The notes: generated by a model not told the origin, from the letters alone. A stretch of 64,000 nt of DNA from Pseudarthrobacter sp. NIBRBAC000502772 (GCF_006517235.1 NZ_CP041188.1:3906001-3970000); one strand, 5' to 3'. Counted from the stretch's first letter, positions 21,101 to 35,206 are shown. A program made the numbers and translations.

Positions 21101-22409
21101 CTGCGACTGAACCGTAGCCATCCATAGCGCGGAAAAAGCCGACAGCGGTCTCCTGAACGCTGAACGCCGTGGTGGCAGCGAGTTGCAGAGCGAACGTCGC
21201 CCGGGCATCAACCTGCCAGCGTTCTCCAGCGGCGTTTGGGCTGTTGCCGGCGCCGGACGAGCCCGCCTGCTGCTGGGGAAACCAGCCCGTCAGCCTGGCC
21301 GACAGGAACGCCAGCCCCACTGCCTGGGCGGCGAACAGTACGCCGGCGGCGAGCAGGGCATCGGTCCCCCGGCCGGTCAGGTGCCAGATCTCGACGGCGG
21401 CAGCTACAGTCAGGGCGGCCCGTGCCGCATAGAAGTTGATCAGCCTGAACCGCCCCGGAACAGCGGCCAAAAGGGCAAAATAGACTCCGCACATCCCGAT
21501 GACCAGCGCGTACTCAGCTTTGTCCAAGTGCAACGGCACGCAGGTAGCAGCGACGGCAACGGCCGGAACCACCAACGGGTGCAGGACCATCAGCGGCCTG
21601 ACATACACCGGCGGCAGCCAACGCGGCCGGGCCAGGGCAATGCCAGTTAGCAGCACGGCGACGGCTATGAGCGCAGCGAAATACCAGACGAGCGCGCCAC
21701 CCAGGATTGAAACGCCGGAGAACGCTGTGGAAGCCACAAACGTGAAGGAAAGGTACACGAGAACCCTGCTCTCCAGCCGGACCGCCGCCGCAACATAAGC
21801 CGCGGTACCGATCAGCGACGTGATCAGCCAGGCAGACGGGCCGTGATGCAATGCGAAGTTGTACAGTGCCAGCCCGGTCACAGGAACCAGGGCAAGCCCG
21901 GTGCCGGTGAACGCCACGGCAGCAGGCTTCAGCCGCGGGACCCGGGCGTGCAGAACAAATCCCGCGCCATAGAAAAGCGCCGTGACTGCGCAGACGCCGG
22001 CAAAGCGCAACATGGGCGGAAGGCTGGTGCCGATGAAGAGTGCTGCGGCAGCCACCAGCAGCAGGCTGGCCACGTACAGCGTGATGTTGATGTTCTGCCG
22101 GTCCCGCTTTTCACGGCGGGCCTGGAGCTCAGCCGGTGTCTCCGGAAATGTCTGGAACGAGGCGGCCGGAGACTGCGGCGGAATCCTCGGTGGCACTGGC
22201 GTGGCCGGCGTGGGCACACTGCTGGCTGCCGCCGTCTCACGCTGCCCCAGGGGCGGGCCCTCCCCCAGCCGTGAGTCAGCGTCGGCAGAACTTGGCGATT
22301 GTGTGGCCCCCGGACTGGGCTGGCCGGACGCCTGAAGCTTGGCCACGGCGTCACGCCACCCCTGAAGGTGACCGGCGCGGTACCCCGCTTCATATGATTC
22401 GTCCCTCAT
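18189..22409 (-). CDS. giant polytopic membrane protein (SCO7613 C-terminal-domain type)
   Basis: 1406 residues. The first ~130 are cytosolic, starting with RDESYEAGYRAGHLQGWRD and then Pro/Ser-rich; the rest is an almost unbroken series of hydrophobic segments, probably more than 30 spans. The tail (last ~35 residues) is Pro/Ser/Arg-rich. I recall actinobacterial proteins of this form annotated as SCO7613 C-terminal domain membrane proteins with unknown function. ATG 22409 has a GAAAGGGAT site. An AT-rich 11-bp palindrome lies 34 bp upstream. Confidence 0.8.
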   Translation of the reverse strand: MRDESYEAGYRAGHLQGWRDAVAKLQASGQPSPGATQSPSSADADSRLGEGPPLGQRETAAASSVPTPATPVPPRIPPQSPAASFQTFPETPAELQARREKRDRQNINITLYVASLLLVAAAALFIGTSLPPMLRFAGVCAVTALFYGAGFVLHARVPRLKPAAVAFTGTGLALVPVTGLALYNFALHHGPSAWLITSLIGTAAYVAAAVRLESRVLVYLSFTFVASTAFSGVSILGGALVWYFAALIAVAVLLTGIALARPRWLPPVYVRPLMVLHPLVVPAVAVAATCVPLHLDKAEYALVIGMCGVYFALLAAVPGRFRLINFYAARAALTVAAAVEIWHLTGRGTDALLAAGVLFAAQAVGLAFLSARLTGWFPQQQAGSSGAGNSPNAAGERWQVDARATFALQLAATTAFSVQETAVGFFRAMDGYGSVAAGTAVPLWVPVALSLATGMMLAAKWAGRAEWAPVAALVLAGIVSPSMGAWPLAGMLLAAAGFWAIRGVFAAGDFRGRLVLGSRLALTCAVPVTVAAVMDDGPGRAEASVFALLLALVCQQLLTALLERAGMRMLAPEATLGVFGAGGALVLAGMPFIEASPDHGLTAVCVIIQLAAAFVIGALVVPRPATEPDWVATVWEALPLGMSVVAATVAFQAVSQGAGNAALLLVVAYLLITAVRLPLRQHHWAYWWFARAAATVLALTAFHQLQRDGGPVVIADEVVHPATVLVTVLALQLCFPLVAAGRRRAPRGILADAGAVLLLQLAGIASLLQSGSADWQETYAAGLVALGAAASGYFLRRVAGALWLAPFAFVVQLVLSDGDLLRVELILGIFAVYSTLMVVAEQQRARKGWYFVAARVLTAGLAVVLSYDITASPTVVSVTFALVLAAQHAVRWLMRTRLADIPFQQAAVWITLAGQALLPLVYVTRPGDVGLLAQDDDGGRWVVLLELLLLLVSAVVARRLFSAYGARYFAVYAALFGVLALGPLFTFGGTFLVTAVLSHTGTAVTLLGGALLATAAGILRHQQNAGRQNGLTQNGLTQRGHEQNGHQETAGDADVERWIWLVTAGSFAGVGLLISPLAADWVTGAAVLALSAVCFTASHVEDLPVLYPPAAVAALGGSVALAAEAYQDVPGVWDGFLPWLTGAGVASAALYAVRLMRSGPLQAEPVRRWSLAGAAFLGLVLVVLVGIRHDVTSWTAAAVLAAAVGVSYREAPAKAQRIVLEVGALLLTVAIQRAAIFELDAPEHRTGRLLTDLPSPFWVVQWYVVLAAVLGGLRYFAGSQAAGRFLVGASSVLLSLSGLGIVFGGNAGQQLWVLVLLALLLMAGLGLGERLFVWWGAAGVAACILWAMRQYTFLLLAFIAVGLIVFAVWRLNRGTAGQAPEAGPEVTPGPESSPPSHDRREPSRRH

Positions 22410-22442
22410 GGCGATCCCTTTCCAGAGGGCAGGCCTGCCTGC

Positions 22443-22471
22443 ACAATTAATCCATTGATTGGATTAATTGT
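22443..22471. promoter_or_regulatory. AT-rich palindrome, likely operator
   Basis: Perfect 11-bp arms ACAATTAATCC / GGATTAATTGT with a 7-nt spacer, in a sequence otherwise about 65% GC. It is placed 34 bp before the giant membrane-protein start. The symmetry suits a dimeric regulator such as MarR or TetR. A second palindrome, GGCAGGCCTGCC, lies at 22428-22439. Confidence 0.6.
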
Positions 22472-22478
22472 AGCAAAG

Positions 22479-22510
22479 AACAGCCCCGCTGCACTAGCAG
22501 CGGGGCTGTT
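22479..22510 (-). terminator. terminator after tuf
   Basis: Perfect 13-bp GC-rich stem (22479-22491 with 22498-22510), 6-nt loop, 55 bp downstream of the tuf stop. Confidence 0.88.
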
Positions 22511-22565
22511 CCAAACTTCGCGTCAGGCCGTCAGACGGCGATCAGCTCCGTAATCAACAAGTAAA

Positions 22566-23756
22566 TTACTTGATGATCTTGGTAACGCGTCCTGAACCAA
22601 CGGTGCGGCCGCCTTCGCGGATAGCGAAGCCGAGGCCCTCTTCCATGGCGATGGGCTGGATGAGCGCAACGGTCATCTCAGTGTTGTCGCCAGGCATAAC
22701 CATTTCCGTGCCTTCCGGCAGGGTGATAACGCCGGTTACGTCCGTGGTGCGGAAGTAGAACTGCGGGCGGTAGTTCGAGTAGAACGGGTTGTGACGTCCG
22801 CCTTCGTCCTTGGAGAGGATGTAGACGTTGGCCTCGAAGTCGGTGTGCGGGGTGATGGAACCCGGCTTGACGACAACCTGGCCACGCTCTACGTCATCGC
22901 GCTTCAGACCGCGGAGCAGGAGGCCACAGTTCTCGCCGGCCCATGCTTCGTCGAGCTGCTTGTGGAACATCTCGATACCGGTAACCGTGGTCTTCTGGAC
23001 CGGGCGGATGCCGACGATCTCGACCTCGGAGTTGATGGCGAGAGTTCCACGCTCGGCGCGGCCCGTTACAACGGTGCCACGGCCGGTGATCGTGAAGACA
23101 TCTTCGATCGGCATCAGGAACGGCTTGTCACGGTCACGTACGGGGTCCGGAACGGACTCGTCGACAGCTGCCATGAGGTCCTCGACGGACTTGACCCAAA
23201 CCGGGTCGCCTTCGAGGGCCTTCAGACCGGAAACGCGAACAACGGGAGCTTCATCGCCATCGAAGCCCTGAGCCGAAAGCAGCTCACGAACTTCCATTTC
23301 AACGAGGTCCAGCAGCTCTTCGTCGTCAACCATGTCCGACTTGTTCAGCGCAACCAGCAGGTAGGGAACGCCAACCTGGCGGGCAAGCAGAACGTGCTCG
23401 CGGGTCTGAGCCATCGGGCCGTCAGTGGCGGCAACCACGAGGATTGCACCGTCCATCTGTGCAGCACCGGTGATCATGTTCTTGATGTAGTCAGCGTGAC
23501 CCGGAGCGTCTACGTGTGCGTAGTGGCGCTTCTCGGTCTGGTACTCAACGTGGGAAATGTTGATCGTAATGCCACGCTGGCGCTCTTCCGGAGCAGAGTC
23601 AATCGACGCGAAGTCGCGCTGCTCGTTGAGAGTCGGGTACTTGTCGTACAGCACCTTGGAAATGGCGGCAGTCAGCGTCGTCTTACCGTGGTCAACGTGA
23701 CCAATGGTGCCGATGTTGACGTGCGGCTTAGTCCGCTCGAACTTTGCCTTTGCCAC
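22566..23756 (-). CDS. tuf: elongation factor Tu
   Basis: GTPase delivering aminoacyl-tRNA to the ribosome, 396 residues. It has P-loop [10 protein letters not shown], switch [14 protein letters not shown], and base motifs NKSDMVDD and SGLKALEG. Start is GTG 23756 with a strong AGGAGGA site. It lies 245 bp after fusA, so it may have its own promoter in addition to read-through. Only one tuf copy is visible in the window. Confidence 0.98.
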   Translation of the reverse strand: MAKAKFERTKPHVNIGTIGHVDHGKTTLTAAISKVLYDKYPTLNEQRDFASIDSAPEERQRGITINISHVEYQTEKRHYAHVDAPGHADYIKNMITGAAQMDGAILVVAATDGPMAQTREHVLLARQVGVPYLLVALNKSDMVDDEELLDLVEMEVRELLSAQGFDGDEAPVVRVSGLKALEGDPVWVKSVEDLMAAVDESVPDPVRDRDKPFLMPIEDVFTITGRGTVVTGRAERGTLAINSEVEIVGIRPVQKTTVTGIEMFHKQLDEAWAGENCGLLLRGLKRDDVERGQVVVKPGSITPHTDFEANVYILSKDEGGRHNPFYSNYRPQFYFRTTDVTGVITLPEGTEMVMPGDNTEMTVALIQPIAMEEGLGFAIREGGRTVGSGRVTKIIK

Positions 23757-24001
23757 AGGTTCCTCCTAGAACGTTTTCAAATGACTTACCCTTCGACCGC
23801 GCTTATCGCGGCAGAAACTCAGGCAAGTCTACTTGGGGGGCTTTGGATTGGTGAAATTGCAGATTCAGGAACTAATACTAGTCCCTCGAGCCTGTTCGCG
23901 CAGATGGCCGGGGCCCGGCTTGACCGGACCCGGCCACCTGCACCAGGTGAGCTTCCGTAAACCGGAAACGCACCCGAGTTTTTGCTGCGAAAGTCGGAAG
24001 A

Positions 24002-26116
24002 CTACTCGCCGCGGTTCTTCTGGATGATCTCGTCGGCAAATGCCTTCGGGACCTCGGCGTAGCTGTGGAACGTCATGGAATACACAGCGCGGCCCTGGGT
24101 CTTGGAACGCAGGTCACCGATGTAGCCGAACATGCCGGACAGCGGGACGTGCGCACGGATGACCTTGACACCCTGCGCATCTTCCATGGACTGCATCTGG
24201 CCACGGCGGGAGTTGAGGTCACCGATTACTTCACCCATGTATTCCTCAGGGGTGCGGACCTCTACATCCATCAGCGGTTCGAGCAGGATGGGGTTCGCCT
24301 TGCGTGCGGCTTCCTTGAAAGCCATACGGCCGGCGATCTTGAACGCCATTTCCGAAGAGTCAACATCGTGGTAAGCGCCGTCGATCAGCGTCGCCTTGAT
24401 GCCAACAACCGGGTAACCGGCCAGGACGCCGTCATTCAGTGCATCCTGGATACCGGCGTCAACCGACGGGATGTATTCGCGCGGAATGCGGCCACCAGTG
24501 ACCTTGTTCTCGAACTCGTACAGCTCGCCCTCGGAAGTGTCCAGCGGCCCAATGGCAATCTGGATCTTTGCGAACTGACCCGAACCACCGGTCTGCTTCT
24601 TGTGCGTGTAGTCGTGACGCGCAACAACATTCTTGATGGTTTCGCGGTAAGCGACCTGCGGCTTGCCAACGTTGGCCTCGACCTTGAATTCGCGGCGCAT
24701 GCGGTCCACCAGGATATCCAGGTGGAGCTCGCCCATGCCGGCGATGATGGTCTGACCGGTGTCCTCGTTGAGGGAGACCTGGAAGGTCGGGTCCTCAGCG
24801 GAGAGCTTCTGGATAGCCAGTGAGAGCTTCTCCTGGTCACCCTTGGTGTTCGGTTCGATGGCAACCGAGATCACGGGCTCCGGGAAGCTCATGGACTCGA
24901 GGACGATCTGGTTGCTGGAGTCACACAGGGTGTCGCCCGTGGTGGTGTCCTTCAGCCCGATCGCTGCGTAGATGTGGCCGGCGGTAGCGCCCTCAACGGG
25001 CATTTCCTTGTTGGCGTGCATCTGGAACAGCTTGCCGATGCGCTCCTTCTTGCCCTTGGTGGAGTTGACCACCTGAGCACCCGCTTCGACGTGACCGGAG
25101 TACACGCGGATGAAGGTGAGCTGGCCGAAGAAGGGGTGCGCAGCAATCTTGAACGCCAGAGCCGAGAACGGCTCCTCAGAGGAAGGCGCGCGCGTGAGTT
25201 CCTTCTCTTCGTCGCGAGGATCGTGACCGATCATCGGCGGAACGTCGAGCGGGTTGGGCAGGTAGTCAACCACGGCGTCAAGCATCGGCTGAACGCCGCG
25301 GTTCTTGAACGCGGAGCCACAGAAGACCGGGTAGAGCTCAGAGTTGATCGTCATCTTGCGGATGCCGGCCTTGAGCTCCTCGACGGAGAGTTCTTCACCC
25401 TCGAGGTACTTCTCCATGAGCTCTTCGGTAGCGTCAGCCACCGTCTCAACGAGGGCAGCCCGGTATTCCTTGGCCTTCTCCAGCAGATCCGCGGGGATCT
25501 CCTGGACCTCGTACTTGGCACCCATGGTGACGTCACCCTTGGAGTCGCCCGGCCAGACCAGCGCGCGCATTTCCAGGATGTCGACAACGCCGACGAAGTC
25601 GTTCTCGGCACCGATCGGCAGCTGCATAACGAGCGGCTTGGCACCGAGGCGGCTGATGATGGTGTCTACCGTGTAGTAGAAATCAGCACCGAGCTTGTCC
25701 ATCTTGTTGACGAAGCAGATACGCGGAACGTTGTACTTGTCAGCCTGGCGCCAAACGGTCTCAGACTGGGGCTCGACGCCTTCTTTACCATCGAACACGG
25801 CAACGGCGCCGTCGAGGACGCGCAGTGAGCGCTCAACCTCGACGGTGAAGTCAACGTGGCCGGGGGTGTCAATGATGTTGATCTGGTTGTTGTCCCAGAA
25901 GCAGGTCACGGCGGCAGACGTGATGGTGATGCCGCGTTCCTTCTCCTGTTCCATCCAGTCAGTCGTCGAAGCGCCGTCGTGCGTTTCGCCGATCTTGTGG
26001 TTCACACCTGTGTAGAACAGAATGCGCTCGGTGGTGGTGGTCTTGCCAGCATCGATGTGAGCCATGATGCCGATGTTGCGGACCTTACTAAGGTCTGTAA
26101 GCACGTCCTGTGCCAC
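24002..26116 (-). CDS. fusA: elongation factor G
   Basis: GTPase driving translocation, 704 residues, five domains. It begins [20 protein letters not shown] with P-loop [15 protein letters not shown], switch [10 protein letters not shown] and base motif [10 protein letters not shown]. Start is GTG 26116, preceded by AAGGGAG. It follows rpsG, as in most str operons. Confidence 0.98.
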   Translation of the reverse strand: MAQDVLTDLSKVRNIGIMAHIDAGKTTTTERILFYTGVNHKIGETHDGASTTDWMEQEKERGITITSAAVTCFWDNNQINIIDTPGHVDFTVEVERSLRVLDGAVAVFDGKEGVEPQSETVWRQADKYNVPRICFVNKMDKLGADFYYTVDTIISRLGAKPLVMQLPIGAENDFVGVVDILEMRALVWPGDSKGDVTMGAKYEVQEIPADLLEKAKEYRAALVETVADATEELMEKYLEGEELSVEELKAGIRKMTINSELYPVFCGSAFKNRGVQPMLDAVVDYLPNPLDVPPMIGHDPRDEEKELTRAPSSEEPFSALAFKIAAHPFFGQLTFIRVYSGHVEAGAQVVNSTKGKKERIGKLFQMHANKEMPVEGATAGHIYAAIGLKDTTTGDTLCDSSNQIVLESMSFPEPVISVAIEPNTKGDQEKLSLAIQKLSAEDPTFQVSLNEDTGQTIIAGMGELHLDILVDRMRREFKVEANVGKPQVAYRETIKNVVARHDYTHKKQTGGSGQFAKIQIAIGPLDTSEGELYEFENKVTGGRIPREYIPSVDAGIQDALNDGVLAGYPVVGIKATLIDGAYHDVDSSEMAFKIAGRMAFKEAARKANPILLEPLMDVEVRTPEEYMGEVIGDLNSRRGQMQSMEDAQGVKVIRAHVPLSGMFGYIGDLRSKTQGRAVYSMTFHSYAEVPKAFADEIIQKNRGE

Positions 26117-26146
26117 GGTGTCTCCCTTTCGGATGGACTACGCGTT

Positions 26147-26174
26147 CGCCGCCGGCTCAGTCGAGCCGGCGGCG
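26147..26174 (-). terminator. perfect 12-bp hairpin between rpsG and fusA
   Basis: Arms 26147-26158 and 26163-26174 with a 4-nt loop in the 69-bp gap. No U-tract follows, so it is more likely a processing, stability or partial attenuation element within the str operon. Confidence 0.45.
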
Positions 26175-26185
26175 TCCGGGAAGTA

Positions 26186-26656
26186 TTACCAGCGGTAGTG
26201 TGCGAAGGCCTTGTTGGACTCGGCCATCTTGTGGGTGTCTTCGCGACGCTTCACAGCGGCACCGAGACCGTTGGAGGCATCCAGGATTTCGTTCTGGAGG
26301 CGCTCGGTCATGGTCTTTTCACGGCGGGCCTTGGAGTAACCAACCAGCCAACGCAGGGCGAGGGCGGTGGAGCGGCCCGGCTTGACCTCAACCGGAACCT
26401 GGTAGGTAGCGCCACCAACGCGGCGTGAGCGGACCTCGAGGGAAGGCTTGACGTTCTCCATGGCCTTCTTGAGGGCTGCTACGGGGTCGCCGCCGGACTT
26501 GGCGCGGGCGCCTTCGAGGGCACCGTAAACAATGCGCTCTGCGGTGGACTTCTTACCGTCAACCAGCACCTTGTTGATCAGCTGGGTAACCAGCGGGGAG
26601 CCGTAAACGGGATCTAGTACGAGCGGCCGCTTGGGGGCCGGACCCTTGCGAGGCAT
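26186..26656 (-). CDS. rpsG: 30S ribosomal protein S7
   Basis: Head assembly protein that binds 16S rRNA and the E-site region, 156 residues. It begins [20 protein letters not shown] and ends [14 protein letters not shown]. It sits 1 bp after rpsL. Confidence 0.97.
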   Translation of the reverse strand: MPRKGPAPKRPLVLDPVYGSPLVTQLINKVLVDGKKSTAERIVYGALEGARAKSGGDPVAALKKAMENVKPSLEVRSRRVGGATYQVPVEVKPGRSTALALRWLVGYSKARREKTMTERLQNEILDASNGLGAAVKRREDTHKMAESNKAFAHYRW

Positions 26657-26657
26657 A

Positions 26658-27032
26658 TTACTTCTTCTCCATCTTTGCGCCGTAACGGCTGCGTGCCTGC
26701 TTACGGTTCTTCACACCCTGGGTATCGAGGGCGCCACGGACGATCTTGTAGCGAACGCCGGGGAGGTCCTTCACGCGACCGCCGCGAACGAGCACAATGG
26801 AGTGCTCCTGCAGGTTGTGGCCTACACCGGGGATGTAAGCGGTAACTTCAACGCCACCGTTGAGGCGCACACGTGCAACCTTACGAAGAGCCGAGTTCGG
26901 CTTCTTGGGGGTGGTGGTGTAGACGCGGGTGCAAACACCGCGGCGCATCGGGCTGCCGTTAAGCGCGGGAGCCTTGGTCTTTTTGACCTTAGGCGTGCGG
27001 CCCTTGCGGACCAGCTGGTTAATCGTAGGCAC
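26658..27032 (-). CDS. rpsL: 30S ribosomal protein S12
   Basis: Decoding-centre protein, 124 residues. I start it at GTG 27032 (N-terminus [11 protein letters not shown]), which has a GGAG site and the usual actinobacterial length; the frame extends 56 codons upstream but that part does not look like S12. The streptomycin-related lysines are unmutated in [12 protein letters not shown] and in [12 protein letters not shown]. It is the first gene of rpsL-rpsG-fusA(-tuf). Confidence 0.97.
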   Translation of the reverse strand: MPTINQLVRKGRTPKVKKTKAPALNGSPMRRGVCTRVYTTTPKKPNSALRKVARVRLNGGVEVTAYIPGVGHNLQEHSIVLVRGGRVKDLPGVRYKIVRGALDTQGVKNRKQARSRYGAKMEKK

Positions 27033-27274
27033 TCTCGTGTTCTCCGTTGGTTTGATCTCTACCTTCACGCTCAGGCGCCAGCCTGAATATGATGGTTTTG
27101 GCGTTGCTCCTTGCAGCTGCGGCCTCTGGAAACTTGCGTAGGCGTGCAAAAGCGTGGCATTCGTTGCGCACCTTACCCGCAACCCGGAAACAAGCTCCAC
27201 CCAGCATCATGAGAACAAAACCAAAATGATGCTGCGGCGGCCTTCATCCACTGCCACACAGAACAATTACCAAA

Positions 27275-27283
27275 ATTCTAGCA
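27275..27283 (-). promoter_or_regulatory. extended -10 promoter candidate for the str operon
   Basis: Minus-strand TGCTAGAAT: TG-N extension plus a near-consensus TAGAAT box. The -35 region is weak. It matches the word upstream of rplN at seven contiguous and eight of nine total bases. Confidence 0.6.
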
Positions 27284-27319
27284 CGGCTTGATCCCGCGCC
27301 TTAATCGGGTGTATAGCGC

Positions 27320-27349
27320 ACGACGGCGGACCTCGGGTGCCGCCGTCGT
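27320..27349 (-). terminator. hairpin downstream of rpoC
   Basis: Perfect 10-bp arms ACGACGGCGG / CCGCCGTCGT with a 10-nt loop, 106 bp after the rpoC stop and after the larger element at 27381-27447. No U-tract; possible back-up terminator. Confidence 0.5.
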
Positions 27350-27380
27350 CCTCCACTCAAAGTTCCTTCAGCACTTAAAC

Positions 27381-27447
27381 AGCAACGCGAGGTCACTTTG
27401 AGCCCAATCCGAGGTGCAGATTGGGCCGTAAGTGACCCCGCGTTGCT
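27381..27447. repeat. long hairpin element A, 7 bp after the rpoC stop
   Basis: The two halves pair in three blocks: AGCAACGCG/CGCGTTGCT, GGTCACTT/AAGTGACC and GCCCAATC/GATTGGGC, around a 9-nt loop. It probably terminates rpoBC. It belongs to a family with elements B, C and D in this window by its CACTT..GCCC core. Confidence 0.85.
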
Positions 27448-27454
27448 TTAGGCG

Positions 27455-31354
<3,900 letters not shown>

Positions 31355-31406
31355 ATGGTCCCTGTTCTCTCTTGTTCTCTAAATTCTGAAGTCTTGAGGG
31401 CACCTG

Positions 31407-31430
31407 GGTCTCGACAAGCTCGACCACCGG
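31407..31430. repeat. dispersed actinobacterial repeat in the rpoB-rpoC gap
   Basis: GGTCTCGACAAGCTCGACC followed by ACCGG. It contains the inverted core TCGA-CA-AGCTCGA. I recall near-identical words scattered in intergenic DNA of many Micrococcales genomes; only this copy is in the window. Confidence 0.55.
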
Positions 31431-31461
31431 TTGCCCCGGTTACGGGAAGAGGGAGGTGATG

Positions 31462-31504
31462 CCGGGGAAAAGGCAGCGCGGCGGGGCCGCTTGCTTTTCC
31501 CCGG
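31462..31504 (-). terminator. intercistronic hairpin between rpoB and rpoC
   Basis: CCGGGGAAAAG (31462-31472) pairs with CTTTTCCCCGG (31494-31504), with a few more pairs inside. It begins 12 bp after the rpoB stop. Because rpoC has no obvious promoter of its own, this is more likely an attenuator or processing site than a full stop. Confidence 0.5.
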
Positions 31505-31515
31505 ACATCAACCTG

Positions 31516-34500
31516 CTAAACCTCTTCTACGGAACTGGGCTCTGCACGAGACAGATCGATGCCCAGTTCTTCCGCAGCCGTGAAGACTGCGTCATCAGAG
31601 TCACGCATTTCAATTGTGGTTCCGTCCGTGGAAAGTACTTCCACGTTCAGGCACAGCGACTGCATTTCCTTGATCAAGACCTTGAAGGACTCAGGAACGC
31701 CCGGCTCGGGGATGTTCTCGCCCTTGACGATTGCTTCGTAGACCTTGACACGACCGTGGATATCATCCGACTTGATGGTGAGGAGTTCCTGGAGCGTGTA
31801 CGCGGCGCCATAAGCTTCCAGCGCCCACACTTCCATCTCACCGAAGCGCTGGCCACCGAACTGTGCCTTACCACCCAGCGGCTGCTGCGTGATCATGGAG
31901 TACGGGCCAGTGGAACGGGCGTGGATCTTGTCGTCCACCAGGTGGTGGAGCTTCAGGATGTACATGTAGCCGACCGAGATCGGATCCGGGAACGGCTCGC
32001 CGGAGCGGCCGTCGAAGAGGCGGGTCTTGCCTGAGGAGTTGATCAGGCGGTCGCCGTCGCGCGTGACGTTGGTGGAGTCCAGCAGACCCGTGATTTCCTC
32101 TTCACGGGCGCCATCGAACACCGGCGTTGCAACAGTGGTGGAGCCACTCTCGCGCGGCAGGTTCGGCAGCTGCTTCATCCACTCGGGCTCGCCTTCGATC
32201 TTCCAACCGGTCTTGGCAACCCAGCCGAGGTGCGTTTCCAGTACCTGGCCGACGTTCATACGGCCCGGAACACCCAGCGGGTTCAGGACAATATCAACGG
32301 GGGTACCGTCGGCAAGGAAGGGCATGTCCTCGATCGGGAGGATCTTGGAGATAACGCCCTTGTTGCCGTGACGGCCGGCGAGCTTGTCGCCGTCAGTGAT
32401 CTTGCGCTTCGCGGCCACGTAGACGCGAACCAGCTGGTTCACGCCCGGGGGCAGTTCGTCGTCGTTGTCGCGGTCGAAGACGCGGACGCCGATGACGGTG
32501 CCGGACTCGCCGTGCGGAACCTTCAGGGAGGTGTCGCGCACTTCGCGGGACTTCTCGCCGAAGATGGCGCGCAGCAGGCGTTCTTCCGGGGTCAGTTCGG
32601 TTTCACCCTTCGGGGTGACCTTTCCGACCAGGATGTCGCCGGCTTCAACTTCGGCACCGATGTGGATGATGCCGCGCTCGTCCAGGCCTGCCAGGACTTC
32701 CTCGGACACGTTGGGGATGTCACGGGTGATTTCCTCGGCACCAAGCTTGGTGTCGCGGGCATCGATCTCGTGCTCCTCGATGTGGATGGAGGAAAGAACG
32801 TCCTCGGCAACAATGCGCTGCGAGAGGATGATGGCGTCCTCGAAGTTGTGGCCTTCCCATGACATGAATGCCACGAGCAGGTTCTTACCGAGGGCGAGTT
32901 CGCCCTGGTCCGTTGCCGGACCGTCGGCGATGATGCCGCCGACCTCGAGACGCTGGCCTTCGTTCACCAGGACACGGTTGTTGTAGCAGTTGCCCTGGTT
33001 GGAGCGTGCGAACTTGTTGATGCGGTAGTTGGTTTCCGTACCGTCGTCGTTGAGCATGATGACGAGTTCAGCGGAGACTTCGGTAACCACACCGGCCTTC
33101 TTCGCAATGGTGACGTCACCGGCGTCGACGGCTGCGGCGCGCTCCATGCCGGTGCCCACGAACGGGGCCTCGGAACGGACCAGCGGCACGGCCTGGCGCT
33201 GCATGTTGGCACCCATGAGTGCGCGGTTAGCATCGTCATGCTCGAGGAACGGGATCAGGGCCGTAGCCACGGACACCATCTGGCGCGGGGAAACGTCCAT
33301 GAACTCGACCTCGCCGGCGGGAACGAGCACAGGCTCGCCTCCACCACCACGGGCGCGGACCAGGACGGTCTCTTCGGCGAACTTCTTGTTCTCATCCAGC
33401 GGAGCGTTGGCCTGTGCGATCAGGACCTCTGCTTCGTCGTCGGCCGTGAGGTACTGGACCTCGTCGGAGACAACGCCTTCAGCGACGAGACGGTAAGGAG
33501 TCTCGATGAAGCCGAACGGGTTGATGCGGCCGTAGGATGCCAGCGAACCGATCAGACCAATGTTCGGGCCTTCAGGGGTTTCGATGGGGCACATACGTCC
33601 GTAGTGGGACGGGTGAACGTCTCGAACTTCCATGCCTGCGCGGTCACGGGACAGACCACCCGGGCCAAGCGCGGACAGACGGCGCTTGTGGGTCAGACCC
33701 GACAGAGGGTTGTTCTGGTCCATAAACTGCGACAGCTGGGAAGTTCCGAAGAACTCCTTGATGGCTGCAACAACAGGGCGGATGTTGATCAGTGTCTGCG
33801 GCGTGATGGCCTCGACGTCCTGGGTGGTCATCCGCTCGCGGACAACGCGCTCCATACGGGACAGGCCGGTGCGGACCTGGTTCTCGATGAGCTCGCCGAC
33901 GGCGCGGATACGACGGTTGCCGAAGTGGTCGATGTCATCGATCTCAACGCGCAGCTCGTGGTCCTGGCCGTCGCGCTTGCCCGTGAGGGTCTTCTCGCCG
34001 GCGTGCAGGGCAACCAGGAACTTGATCATGGCCACGATGTCTTCAACGTGCAGGACCGAAGCTTCCTTGTCGCCAAGGGAGCGGTCGATGCCAAGCTTGC
34101 GGTTGATCTTGTAACGGCCAACCTTGGCCAGATCGTAGCGCTTGGAGTTGAAGTACAGGTTGTCCAGGAGGGACTGGGCAGCCTCGACTGTGGGCGGCTC
34201 GCCCGGTCGCAGCTTCCGGTAGATGTCCAGCAACGCGTCTTCGCGGGTCTCGGTGGCGTCCTTCTCCAGCGTTGCGCGCATGGAGTCGTACTGGCCGAAC
34301 TCTTCGAGGATCTGGCCTTCGGTCCAGCCGAGGGCCTTCAGCAGAACGGTGACGGACTGCTTGCGCTTGCGGTCGAGGCGAACGCCGACCTGGTCGCGCT
34401 TGTCGATTTCGAGTTCAAACCATGCACCGCGGGACGGGATGATCTTGGCAGTGAAGATGTCCTTGTCACTGGTCTTGTCGGCGGTGCGCTCAAAGTAGGC

Positions 34501-35025
34501 GCCCGGTGAACGGACCAGCTGGGAGACGACCACACGCTCGGTGCCGTTGACGACGAAGGTGCCCTTCTCCGTCATGAGGGGGAAGTCGCCCATGAACACG
34601 GTCTGCTGCTTGATTTCGCCCGTGTTGTTGTTCATGAACTCGGCCTTGACGTACAGCGGTGCCGAGTACGTTGCGTCCCGGTCCTTGCACTCGGCCATGG
34701 TGTACTTCGGGTCAGCGAACTCCGGATCGGAGAAGCTCAGGGACATGGTGCCCTGGAAGTCCTCGATCGGGGAGATCTCTTCAAAGATGTCCGACAGTCC
34801 GGACGAGGTGGCGACGCTGAGATCGTTTTCTTCGACGGCCTTCGCTACGCGCGCCTGCCAGCGTTCGTTTCCGACCAGCCAGTCGAAGCTGTCCGTCTGC
34901 AGGGCAAGGAGATTCGGAACGTCCAGCGGTTCGTGAATCTTTGCGAATGATAGCCGGCGAGTGGCACCATCAGTGCTGTCGGCGGTGTTAGCGGTTTCGT
35001 TATTAGAGGTGCTCGAGGCGACCAA
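31516..35025 (-). CDS. rpoB: RNA polymerase beta subunit
   Basis: Catalytic subunit, 1169 residues from TTG 35025 (N-terminus [16 protein letters not shown] after Met), chosen because a GGAAGGA site lies 7 nt upstream; ATG 35040 is an alternative adding five residues. The rifampicin pocket reads [20 protein letters not shown] then RLSALGPGG, i.e. without common resistance changes. The C-terminus has [20 protein letters not shown]. It is transcribed from its own promoter region rather than directly from rplJL. Confidence 0.97.
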   Translation of the reverse strand: MVASSTSNNETANTADSTDGATRRLSFAKIHEPLDVPNLLALQTDSFDWLVGNERWQARVAKAVEENDLSVATSSGLSDIFEEISPIEDFQGTMSLSFSDPEFADPKYTMAECKDRDATYSAPLYVKAEFMNNNTGEIKQQTVFMGDFPLMTEKGTFVVNGTERVVVSQLVRSPGAYFERTADKTSDKDIFTAKIIPSRGAWFELEIDKRDQVGVRLDRKRKQSVTVLLKALGWTEGQILEEFGQYDSMRATLEKDATETREDALLDIYRKLRPGEPPTVEAAQSLLDNLYFNSKRYDLAKVGRYKINRKLGIDRSLGDKEASVLHVEDIVAMIKFLVALHAGEKTLTGKRDGQDHELRVEIDDIDHFGNRRIRAVGELIENQVRTGLSRMERVVRERMTTQDVEAITPQTLINIRPVVAAIKEFFGTSQLSQFMDQNNPLSGLTHKRRLSALGPGGLSRDRAGMEVRDVHPSHYGRMCPIETPEGPNIGLIGSLASYGRINPFGFIETPYRLVAEGVVSDEVQYLTADDEAEVLIAQANAPLDENKKFAEETVLVRARGGGGEPVLVPAGEVEFMDVSPRQMVSVATALIPFLEHDDANRALMGANMQRQAVPLVRSEAPFVGTGMERAAAVDAGDVTIAKKAGVVTEVSAELVIMLNDDGTETNYRINKFARSNQGNCYNNRVLVNEGQRLEVGGIIADGPATDQGELALGKNLLVAFMSWEGHNFEDAIILSQRIVAEDVLSSIHIEEHEIDARDTKLGAEEITRDIPNVSEEVLAGLDERGIIHIGAEVEAGDILVGKVTPKGETELTPEERLLRAIFGEKSREVRDTSLKVPHGESGTVIGVRVFDRDNDDELPPGVNQLVRVYVAAKRKITDGDKLAGRHGNKGVISKILPIEDMPFLADGTPVDIVLNPLGVPGRMNVGQVLETHLGWVAKTGWKIEGEPEWMKQLPNLPRESGSTTVATPVFDGAREEEITGLLDSTNVTRDGDRLINSSGKTRLFDGRSGEPFPDPISVGYMYILKLHHLVDDKIHARSTGPYSMITQQPLGGKAQFGGQRFGEMEVWALEAYGAAYTLQELLTIKSDDIHGRVKVYEAIVKGENIPEPGVPESFKVLIKEMQSLCLNVEVLSTDGTTIEMRDSDDAVFTAAEELGIDLSRAEPSSVEEV

Positions 35026-35079
35026 GAGGGATCCTTCCACAGACCTTCAGGCGTTTTCAGATCTCCCCCGCTGTGCACC

Positions 35080-35206
35080 CTGCGGAATGACTCCGCAGTG
35101 CTACCATCCGGTTCCGCTATATGACCCGGGCCGGGGCTTTCCATACAATGACGTTGTTGACGGCACGTTGATGGTCAGCTGCCAGGCAAAGCCCACCGCT
35201 ATATGA
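35080..35206 (-). promoter_or_regulatory. rpoB leader with hairpin and repeated 11-mer
   Basis: A perfect hairpin CTGCGGA/TCCGCAG lies at 35080-35098, about 55 bp before rpoB. The word TCATATAGCGG occurs twice on the minus strand (35114-35124 and 35196-35206). They could be tandem promoter -10 regions or protein sites. Confidence 0.4.

Larger units (their letters stand above)
27033..27454 (-). other. 422-bp non-coding region between rpoC and rpsL
   Basis: No gene seen. It holds the rpsL promoter candidate (27275-27283) and a leader of ~235 nt before rpsL. On the rpoC side there is a hairpin (27320-27349) and a long palindromic element (27381-27447). Confidence 0.7.

Noticed and set aside
27033..27200. 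56-codon N-terminal extension of rpsL
   Set aside because: It has no S12 similarity; GTG 27032 gives the conserved start and length.
33600..33780. Possible rifampicin-resistance changes in rpoB
   Set aside because: The pocket residues I can read (in [20 protein letters not shown]) are those of sensitive enzymes.
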